Positions 26,839-33,623 of a stretch of DNA of 33,623 nt are shown one piece after another. The translations under genes were made by a program, and so were the position numbers. The notes beneath the pieces are model-generated. The model worked only from the letters and a program-made list of their open reading frames with translations. It had not been told where the DNA came from and ran no database searches. The DNA lies in assembly GCF_000485595.1 (NCBI RefSeq), contig NW_014579878.1, positions 2,685 to 36,307 of the forward strand, in the 5' to 3' direction. Position 1 is the first letter of the stretch; every line of letters starts with the position of its first letter. The stretch comes from Priapulus caudatus (lineage: Eukaryota; Priapulida; Priapulimorpha; Priapulimorphida; Priapulidae).

Positions 26839-26978
26839 GCTCTGATTGGAATGCGCATGCGGATTTGGCAATCTTCAAATTTGGTGCGGGTTACCGATGA
26901 AAGCACGTACTCTGCTTGGACTGCGCATGCGGATTTTGCGATCTTAAAAGTTGGTGCGGGTTTCCGATGAATGCCGAA
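26839..26978. repeat. 70-bp tandem duplication
   Basis: TGCGCATGCGG begins at 26852 and again at 26922. Both units contain TCTG.TTGGA before it, and TTGGTGCGGGTT.CCGATGAA after it. By eye they differ at about 10 positions. Confidence 0.8.
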
Positions 26979-27149
26979 GTTTCTTCGGGCACATAACTTT
27001 TTAGAAAATTGCCTCCAAGAGTCACTTTACGATCGAAAAATCGCGTTCTAACGTAGCGGAATGTATCGGGACGTCAAGAAGAGGCCCCAGCTCGATTTGC
27101 GTGAGCACACGTGGCACGATTTCGGAGGAGATACGGAAAACGACACTTC
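26979..27149. other. No recognisable feature
   Basis: The 62-codon frame at 27061-27249 is unassigned and runs into the dispersed repeat. Confidence 0.35.
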
Positions 27150-27565
27150 AGCTCTTTCTACTATTATATTACAGATAATATACAGGCACTTTCAGTCTTT
27201 GATTTCATATCATCTACTAGCGCCACCTAGCGAGTGCACCGTGTATTAATAGATACATTCTATAACAATATATAGCTACAGTCGCACTTCGTTACTACGT
27301 ACCCTGTTTATAACGTTTACACTGTTACAATTTACACATCTCCAAGTCCCGAATTTGTGCAATGCATTATTCCATTTGCCAGTATCGTTTACGACGTACA
27401 CCTTTATACCGTAAACTTCATTACAAACATTTGATCTGTGTGTAAAAAATAGGGTCAAACGTAGCAGCAATGTGTGTATAGTCATTACGAAACCTTTCTC
27501 CACTTTAGGTATCTTTCCTTTAGATGTGATTTCACAGCCATATCGTGTAGAGATGTAAGGTATGA
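27150..27565. repeat. Dispersed repeat with CTCF-like motif, copy 2
   Basis: Contains a TATTATATTACAG...ATACAGGCACTTT block, CATCTACTAGCGCCACCTAG (motif 27218-27236), GTCATTACG, CTCCACTTTAGGTATCTTTC, GTGATTTCACAGCCATATCG and TGTAGAGATG, matching the order of copy 1 but with a longer middle. Confidence 0.55.
27218..27236 (+). promoter_or_regulatory. CTCF-like motif TAGCGCCACCTAGCGAGTG
   Basis: Identical 19-mer at 27853-27871; a two-mismatch version lies at 25532-25550. It resembles the TAGCGCCCCCTGGTGG orientation of the CTCF consensus. Binding is not shown. Confidence 0.25.
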
Positions 27566-27639
27566 AACAATACGGGTCGAGCAAGTATGAACAAATGCTG
27601 TTTGCGTCTCAGGCCGCAACCAACTTTTTCTTCTTTGTT

Positions 27640-27785
27640 TGCCGACATGTTTAGGGTTTGTTTACACACCTATCCTTATAATCCTAACCCTTATATATTA
27701 CCCTTATAATGTAAATATTGTAACCCTAAGCCTAATCGTAGCTCTAACCCTAACTCTTGTCCTTGATACCCTTATAATGTAAATA
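27640..27785 (+). repeat. Degenerate telomere-like CCCTAA/CCCTTATAA block
   Basis: CCTAACCCTTATA, ACCCTTATAATGTAAATATT (twice, near 27709 and 27768) and CCCTAAGCCTAATCG with CTCTAACCCTAACTC. Some units look like telomere-repeat derivatives; others form a local duplication. Confidence 0.55.
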
Positions 27786-27899
27786 TTCACAACAAATAAA
27801 GCATGCAGGTAGTTGCTTGGAAATTTTTTAGAGTAGTGAGCGCATGATCTACTAGCGCCACCTAGCGAGTGTGCGGTTCAGTTATAGAGACATTCTATG
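27786..27899. repeat. Dispersed repeat with CTCF-like motif, copy 3 (partial)
   Basis: ATTCACAACAAATAAAGCAT, GCAGGTAGTT and GATCTACTAGCGCCACCTAG (motif 27853-27871), then GAGACATTCTATG as in copy 2. It is cut by the pogo-like element that starts at 27902. Confidence 0.6.
27853..27871 (+). promoter_or_regulatory. CTCF-like motif, copy in dispersed repeat 3
   Basis: Exact repeat of the 19-mer at 27218-27236. Confidence 0.25.
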
Positions 27900-27901
27900 T
27901 A

Positions 27902-28574
27902 CAGTAAAACTTGCATAAATCGACACTTTTGTGACCAGCATATTTGTGCTGACTTACGAAAATTACGACATACGCGTAAGTCGTCATTTTGTCGACTTAT
28001 ATGTAGGGCTCCCCTCCCAAGCGCCCATCACTCCTACGCAGTCATAAACATGCTCCACACACGACGTCAGTTCGCGCCATATATATAGCAGACATTAAAC
28101 AATCGGGTACGCACATCAATCGATACCGCTGCTGGCCATAACGCACTGATCGTACGCACTAGCGGCAAGCGCGGCACCCGCTGTTGATCACACGTTTGCA
28201 CATTGCAGGACATTTGCGGTGCACGTGTGCCAAATTTTATTGGAACACTTGCTGAAAAAAATACGGTAGTTCCACGAGGCCGTGCTCTAGAACGAACTGT
28301 AGTAAGCGCATATCTGCGACAGCCAGCTCGTACATCTCCTAGACCGCGTACACTGCGCGCGCGCCTTCGGCTTTTCTGATGAGTTACAGATGGAAGATTA
28401 CTGTTGTTTGTATTACATGAGACCTGTCTGAGGGCGACGACTTGTACATAATGACGGCTTATAAACAACGAGTTAGGCGGGGCAATTCCAATGTATTTAC
28501 TATGGGAGAAAATCGGAACTTCGGCGACTTATGCGAATTGACGAGTTAGACAATGACTTATGCGACTTTTACTG
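27902..28574. mobile_element. pogo/Tigger-like non-autonomous DNA transposon
   Basis: Ends CAGTAAAACTTGCATAAATC (27902) and, in reverse complement, CAGTAAAAGTCGCATAAGTC (28574), inverted repeats matching at 17 of 20 positions and flanked by TA on both sides (27900-27901 and 28575-28576). CAGT... termini with a TA duplication are typical of the pogo branch of Tc1/mariner. The termini contain further GACTTA(T/C)G motifs. The 133-codon minus frame inside (28067-28468) has no DDE-transposase or CENPB-like motif that I can recognise, so the element looks non-autonomous. Confidence 0.7.
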
Positions 28575-28740
28575 TAATTAGATTAGTAAATTATACTGGC
28601 ACTTTGAATCTGGTTTTCCTTGTTGGCACGCATTCCGCTGACGTGTGCATTCAGTTTTTAACGAACTATGACTAATATAAATCGTTACAAACACGGATTG
28701 GCTAATTAGAGAGTGCAATACCCTAACACACTTTCTCTGC
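28575..28740. other. No recognisable feature
   Basis: Short AT-rich stretch between the pogo-like element and the CT tract. Confidence 0.4.
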
Positions 28741-29085
28741 CCCCCCGCTCTACTCATATCCTTTTCTGTCCCCCACCACTCTCTCGCGCATGATCTTCTT
28801 TCTCTTGTCTGCTGCTTTTTCGTTCCTTTCCTTTCCGTTCTCCCTTACTCTCTCTTTCTCTCTCACGCGCGTTCTCTCTCTCTCGCTCTCTTTTGCGGGC
28901 TCTATTTCTCGCGCGCTCTCTCTTTCTCTCTCGCGTGCTCTCTCTCACTCTCCTCTATCTATCTCACTCTCCTTCACCCCCCTCTCTTTGTCGGACTGTC
29001 CCTCTCTTTCTCGTCTTTTTCCTTTGAGCTGCCTTTTCTCTCGACTCCCTCTCTGCAACACACTCTCGTCCGTCTATCTGTCTTG
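28741..29085. repeat. (CT)n-rich low-complexity tract
   Basis: CTCTCT, TTTCTC and CTCGCG mixtures. Ser/Leu-rich and Arg/Glu-rich frames on the two strands are artefacts. Confidence 0.85.
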
Positions 29086-29460
29086 TTAGCTTTTGGTGAC
29101 AGCGTGGATAGATGAGAGTGGTGCTACTGCTGTCTGCGATACTTACTGCGAATCTAATTTAAGTTGCACGAAATCAAAACGGACAGGAAATACAGCAATT
29201 TATAACTTCTTGCGGGTCGAAGAAATTCAAGTAACGGAGGAGACGAACTCGCACGAAGATCACATACGCTTTCGGCTTTTCGAAATTTGAGTTTCTAGCA
29301 AGGTATAACCTTGTATTAACCAGCTAAGGTAAAAACAGAGACTGCCTTAGTAATCGTAGACAGTCACAAATTGCGTTGTGGCAATCTCGCCGTCCGTCAT
29401 TTCCTTTCGTCGACGACGATTCGAATTTGTATCAGAGTAGCCGACCAGTCTCTCCACAAC
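29086..29460. other. No gene assigned; one 65-codon frame
   Basis: The plus frame 29093-29290 has ordinary amino-acid composition (for example VEEIQVTEETNSHEDHIRF), unlike the repeat artefacts around it, but it has no recognised motif. It might be part of an exon or chance. Confidence 0.3.
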
Positions 29461-29464
29461 CGGT

Positions 29465-29510
29465 TCTTCTTCTTTGTATTTTTCTCTTTCTCTTTCTCGT
29501 TCTCTGTCTG

Positions 29511-29572
<62 letters not shown>

Positions 29573-29590
29573 GCCCCCTCTCTCTCGTAT
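29465..29590. repeat. (TC)n microsatellite
   Basis: Uninterrupted TCTCTC from about 29515 to 29570, flanked by CT-rich sequence. Confidence 0.95.
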
Positions 29591-29607
29591 TTTCTTGGTC
29601 GTCCACC

Positions 29608-29608
29608 N
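29608..29608. other. Assembly ambiguity (single N)
   Basis: One N just after the microsatellite, a common place for assembly joins. Confidence 0.95.
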
Positions 29609-30004
29609 CACAAATACCGTATTTCTAGAGCCGCGAATCAGCGAGTGAACGCTCGGCCGCGTATTTGTCTCAGATTCGATATTTCACAAATACCGTATTT
29701 CATAAATACGAGGTCTCGTGTGAACAAGGCTATTGTCTCGTAAAACGTATTATCAGGTATTCCTTATCACATGACACTCTTAATTAAATACTATTGACCA
29801 ATAGCACTAAAACACAAACTATGGACAATCCTATGCACGCTAACAAGGTTATGGAGTGACGCTATTACAACAAACGGTTAAAATATACAAAATTTTGTCT
29901 CAACAAATGTTATAAATAAACTAATTATTAATTAATTAATGCACAGTCACTGACAGCTGAAGGTTTGAAAGCTGCATTCAGCTAGTAATTTCGAACCGGT
30001 TTTA
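29609..30004. other. No gene; short repeat CACAAATACCGTATTTC
   Basis: CACAAATACCGTATTTC occurs at about 29609 and again at about 29686. The segment 29910-30025, with AAACTAATTATTAATTAAT and AACCGGTTTTATCTATTGCAG, has a relative at 31266-31316. No gene is seen. Confidence 0.45.
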
Positions 30005-30462
30005 TCTATTGCAGGTGCCAATTATTGTATTCAGCAAACGGTGGCGACAGGATGCGACGCTTGGCACGTCACACCTAGCGCATAAGACGCTACCTATATA
30101 CCACTCGATGACAATGGACGGGCGCACCTCCCGTATCGCCTTGCGCCGGGGATGAGTGACGCGACGCGCCACACCTACGAGCCAAGGTCCGGCCGATAAT
30201 GACGAAAAACCGGTCGGATTGAAATGTCGCCGGCCGGTTTTCGGAAACGTATAAATAGGCACGGACGAAAGATCATAAGTTAGTTATTACCCAGAGGATG
30301 AGACGAGAGACGATGTAGTGGAGATAGACGAAAACAGAGATGACGGAGCCTAGGCTGGGGTGCCTAGGTCGCCGTAGTGTATATATATTTGCATTGTGTT
30401 TCACTAATAAAGTCAGTCTTCAAAAACAATTACAACTATATCATCTTTACTCGTTGCTACAA
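30005..30462 (+). repeat. Probable solo LTR
   Basis: ACGTATAAATAGGC provides a TATA box at 30250-30257. AATAAA lies at 30406-30411, about 150 bp downstream, followed by a short U5-like stretch that could end GCTACA near 30462. The TATA-R-AATAAA-U5 order and spacing match LTRs on the plus strand. No second LTR, PBS or PPT is present, and the left edge is uncertain. Unrelated in sequence to the LTRs at 14925 and 24833. It could instead be the promoter and 3' end of a short non-coding unit. Confidence 0.35.
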
Positions 30463-30482
30463 TCTCTAACTATTTGCTAACT

Positions 30483-30558
30483 CTACGATGCTACGATGCC
30501 GGAGCGGAGATCAACATTAACTTTACAACTCTACGATGCTACGATGCCGGAGCGGAGA
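30483..30558. repeat. 48-bp tandem duplication
   Basis: CTACGATGCTACGATGCCGG followed by AGCGGAG begins at 30483 and again at 30531. Confidence 0.8.
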
Positions 30559-30586
30559 AAACAATCTTTTCCCAGTACAATAAATA

Positions 30587-30718
30587 GATGGATGGTTGCA
30601 TGGATATATAGATAGATTGATTGATATGTAGATAGGTAGATTGATAGATAGAAAGCTTAATTGATTGATAGATAAACAGATAGCTCGATCGATAGATAGA
30701 TAGATTGATTGACTGACC
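30587..30718. repeat. (GATA)n/(GATT)n microsatellite
   Basis: GATAGATAGATTGATTGAT variants. The frame at 30709-30912 downstream is not recognisable. Confidence 0.85.
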
Positions 30719-31291
30719 AGTCGCAGTTAGTTAATGCTTTCTTAATTCTGTGTACACACAAGATTTATATCTCAATAAATGCTATTAATGACATTAACAA
30801 TATTGTAGGTTGTGCATTCGTGTACGTAGTTCGTTCTGAATTTAAAACGCGAGCTATAACGAACTACAGCAGTAAAACCGATTTCTGCGAACTTTTAAAT
30901 TATTACGGTTAGCAATGGCAGAAGAAAGAAGGAAAGGAGACTGACCGGGTCCCATGCGAAATTCTATAGCAACTTATTTGCATCGCTATGGCAACGGCAT
31001 TGCCGTGAAAGATTTATTTCATTACAAGTAGATCGCTGCCATGTAAAGTGTGCAAGTACTTCATTATCAAAACATAATCCAAGACAAATATATTGCACGT
31101 AGAAAAAGTCATCAAAGTCTATCATTCATTTATTTGAAAAATACATATTAATTTCATATCGGCAATTCATTAAGTGTGTGTGATATCACAATTATTTACA
31201 GCAAGTGATACATAAATAAATAAATAAAAGTATGAATAATTGAATGAATAAATAATTGTAATAAATAAACTAATTATTAATTAATGAATTT
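30719..31291. other. No gene seen; AT-rich with (AAAT)n
   Basis: AATAAATAAATAAAAG near 31213-31230 and TTAATTAATG near 31275. No coding or transposon features. Confidence 0.4.
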
Positions 31292-31513
31292 CTAACCGGT
31301 TTTCTTATCGCAGGTGTCAGACAGTAGGTTCCAAGCTCTAATAAACGTGAATTTGATACCTGCTACATGTTTAGGCACGTCTTCACTGCCCGACTCCTCC
31401 ATCTTCTCCCACAGTTCCTCAGCGCTGAACTTTATAAGTCCGCTCTCACTCACCAGCGAACCGCTATCAAAACGTCCCAGTAACTCATCCACGTGCCGCT
31501 CACGCAAATACGC
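31292..31513 (-). CDS. Unrecognised coding-like frame, possibly a terminal exon (partial)
   Basis: The minus frame is open from the N at 31514 to TAG at 31292-31294, reading AYLRERHVDELLGRFDSGS, then SGLIKFSAEELWEKMEE and SEDVPKHVAG. The composition is balanced and alpha-helical, unlike the microsatellite frames nearby. The upstream end is cut by the assembly N and CA repeats, so it is partial. A possible donor, GCAG/GTATCA, lies within it (about 31356), so the exon may end before the stop. The last part overlaps a repeat also found near 30000. I recognise no family and see no neighbouring exon. Confidence 0.35.
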   Translation of the reverse strand, partial: AYLRERHVDELLGRFDSGSLVSESGLIKFSAEELWEKMEESGSEDVPKHVAGIKFTFIRAWNLLSDTCDKKTG

Positions 31514-31514
31514 N
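31514..31514. other. Assembly ambiguity (single N)
   Basis: One N at the edge of the coding-like frame. Confidence 0.95.
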
Positions 31515-31549
31515 CTCGCTCATATGCTTTCATGCGTCATCGCAGCCAT

Positions 31550-31680
31550 GCACACGCGCGCACGCACACACACACACGCATGCACACGCATGCACGCACG
31601 CACACACATGCACACACACACGCACACACACACGCACGCGCGCGCTAAACAAGCACAATCAAGCACGCACGCACGCGTGA
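31550..31680. repeat. (CA)n/(CGCA)n microsatellite
   Basis: ACACGCACGC and CACACATGCA runs. Open frames of Cys/Val/Arg or His/Thr are artefacts. Confidence 0.9.
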
Positions 31681-31919
31681 GCGTTTGAGCACAGATAAAA
31701 TGTTTGCGTGAGTGCTTACCGGGCGTGCAAAACACACACGCGCCGATTTGTTCTATACGCGGTGAAACATTTACTCGAAACGTTTTCGTCGACTTGCCAT
31801 AATATCTCGCTGCGATGCAAACTCGCACACATTGACGTGTGAACGAACTCACAAGTATACTGTTCTTGCAGAGCGGTCAGGCACGTACCTAGTGACGTCA
31901 CGCATTTAACGTTTTTACG
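31681..31919. other. No recognisable feature
   Basis: Mixed sequence between two repeat blocks. Confidence 0.4.
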
Positions 31920-31929
31920 CACGGACGTA

Positions 31930-32458
31930 CGTACGTTTGCATGCACACACACGTACATACACACACGTACATATCCACGCACTTACTCAAAAACATTTAC
32001 ATACGCACGCACGCATGCACGTACGTTTGCACGCATACACACACTTACATATCCACGCATTCCCTCAAACACACCTACGTACGCACGCACGCACGCACGT
32101 ACGTTTGCACGCACGCATACACACACTTACATATCCACGCACGCACTCAAAACAACTACATACGCACGCACGCATGTACGTACGTTTGCACGCACACTCA
32201 CTTACATATCCACGCACGCACTCAAACACACCTACGTACGCACGCACGCACGCACACACGTACGTTTGTATGCACACACACATACACACACGTACATATC
32301 CACGCACGCACGCACGTACGTTTGCACGCATGCACACACACATACATGCACACGTACATATCCACGCACGCACTCAAAACATCTACATACGCACGCACGC
32401 ACGCACGTACGTTTGCATGCACACACATACACACACGTACATATCCACGCACGCACTC
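31930..32458. repeat. Satellite with 62-90-bp variable unit (7 copies)
   Basis: ACATATCCACGCA begins at 31969, 32047, 32129, 32204, 32294, 32356 and 32439. Each is followed by a CACTCAAA block (in most copies), then CTACGTACGCACGCACGCA-like and CGTACGTTTGCACGCA. The length variation lies in the CA and ACGC runs. Confidence 0.88.
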
Positions 32459-32980
32459 AAACGGCGGGTTGGCCTCGCTGCCCTGCCAGTGATCTTGTGA
32501 GGCCAGATTGATGAGGGCGAGGGGTGTCAGACGGGGCGAACAGGGGGATTCGGCAGGTGACCTGACCACGGTCCAGGAATGGTTTTGTGGGAGCCCGCCC
32601 TATTACTCTCCACCTTCCATTGCCCCCTGGGAGAGTGCCTCCCTGCACGTGGCTTCTCCTCAGTCTCTACCTGCAGCCGTGCAGGGACCGCCTTACCCGG
32701 GTCAGAGTGGGACCCGCCCTGTCCAATGGTCGCTAACTGTACGTGTGTCAGCGTGCTGGAGTCGTCGCGAGCGTGCATGTGCTCTCGCTTCGCTAGTTTT
32801 ATGTATCTAATTTGGAAGAAGTTTGCGCACGTATATGCGCGTAAAAACATACATTTGATAAGCTCTAACGCCTTGCCAGCTGTTAACAAAATATAATAAT
32901 ATTAAATATAAATTAGTGCTAATATTATATTTTTTTTCGTGCTTAGTTTCTTCCACTTGCACGTGCGGGCTGAACACGTA
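32459..32980. other. No gene assigned
   Basis: Moderately GC-rich, non-repetitive to about 32780, then AT-rich. Frames of 100-120 codons overlap on both strands (32508-32810 plus, 32527-32889 minus), but neither has recognisable motifs. Confidence 0.35.
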
Positions 32981-33623
32981 TAGTTGTGCGCGGTGCATGT
33001 GGCGTGCACTGGCACAAGGGTGCGTACGTTCGGCTGTGTCTTGAGGTGCGTGCGTGCGCATATGTAAGCTGTGTGTTTGTGTCATGGTGTGTGTGTGCAC
33101 CCTCCTGCAAAGCGTACGATACGTCCGGTGGCGAGTGGCGTACGGTACGTACGTGTCTTGATCCTCAACTGACGGCCTTGCGCTGGCTGCCGTAAATATG
33201 TAGAAGTGTGTGTGCGCGCTATGCGCTGCAAACGCCTACCGTGTCATGAGCGGAGACCGACTGGGAGGACCGTGCGTGCGTATGGGGTAGATGTATTTTG
33301 AGTGCGGTGCGTGCGTATGCTACGCTGGTGGATGCATTATGTGTGTGTGCATTCAAACGGCACGTGCGCGCCTGCTGCGCTGCGTACGTAGGTTGGCGTG
33401 TTTGAGGTGATAGTGCCGTGGATTATGTAAGGTCGGGACCCGATACCACGGGTGTGTGCGGATGCGTTGCAAACGTACGTGCGCATTTCAGTGCGTGCGT
33501 ATTTAGATGTTTTGCGAGTGCCGTGCGTGCGATATGCTACGTGTGCGGTGATGTGCTGTGTGGCATGCCAAGAGGTACGTGCGTGCGTGCGTACGTGCGA
33601 ACGGAACGTACGTAGGCGATGTG
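32981..33623. repeat. (GTGC)n/(GTAC)n-rich low-complexity DNA
   Basis: GTGCGTGCGTA, GTGTGTGTGC and ACGTACGT strings throughout, the opposite-strand sense of the ACGC satellite at 31930-32458. It continues to the window end. Confidence 0.7.

Noticed and set aside
28067-28468. 133-codon minus frame inside the pogo-like element as a transposase
   Set aside because: No DDE triad context, HTH/CENPB-like or homeodomain pattern is recognisable; it is Arg/Val-rich and could be chance.

Overview
This window is repeat-dense nuclear DNA from an invertebrate-type animal. The evidence is a fragment of a metazoan DNA-damage/chromosome-condensation gene (microcephalin-like BRCT region), a Ty3/Gypsy retrotransposon, CR1/L2-like LINE debris, hAT-like and pogo-like non-autonomous DNA transposons, and degenerate TTAGGG/CCCTAA blocks. 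I cannot name the species. There are no bacterial operons, and most open frames outside the retrotransposon are by-products of low-complexity sequence. Four single-N positions (9340, 9597, 29608, 31514) mark assembly joins.

Layout. 1-4.0 kb: polypyrimidine and polypurine minisatellite arrays whose strand polarity flips near 3258, plus a ~560-bp fold-back unit (855-1410) that encloses telomere-like repeats and a tRNA-like segment. 4.0-9.6 kb: a dispersed repeat family present as copy A (5062-5822), an inverted copy B (8650-9017) and a patch between two Ns (9341-9596); a minisatellite in which nearly every unit is itself a hairpin (6284-6645); and a decayed LINE reverse-transcriptase 3' end (7443-7945). 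9.6-14.0 kb: a 130-bp-arm fold-back (10245-10928), repeat copy C (11264-11960), a hAT-like TIR element with nested ends (12025-13815) and a short palindromic repeat. 14.1-14.67 kb: the microcephalin-like exon on the minus strand.

14925-25454: a complete 10.5-kb Ty3/Gypsy element on the minus strand, with LTRs of about 626 and 622 bp, a GTAT target duplication, PBS and PPT. Its order (right to left) is LTR, PBS, gag (broken into several frames), a canonical -1 frameshift signal, pol (protease, RT, RNase H, integrase), a repetitive pol tail, a ~2-kb spacer with a possible internal promoter, an extra intact 328-codon ORF where env would lie, PPT and LTR. Gag and integrase are damaged, so this copy cannot move by itself, while the extra ORF remains open. 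The element lies on the same strand as the microcephalin-like exon and would be transcriptionally upstream of it, so it may sit in an intron of that gene.

25.5-33.6 kb: copies of a dispersed repeat with a 19-bp CTCF-like motif, CA/ACGC microsatellites, a telomere-like block, a pogo-like TIR element (27902-28574), a probable solo LTR (about 30005-30462), an unrecognised coding-like frame (31292-31513), a variable ~62-90-bp satellite (31930-32458) and GTGC-rich DNA to the end.

The most notable biology is the retrotransposon: a textbook -1 slippery site plus hairpin at gag-pol, three different in-frame coding minisatellites (27, 42 and 24 bp), and an unknown third ORF with its own candidate promoter.
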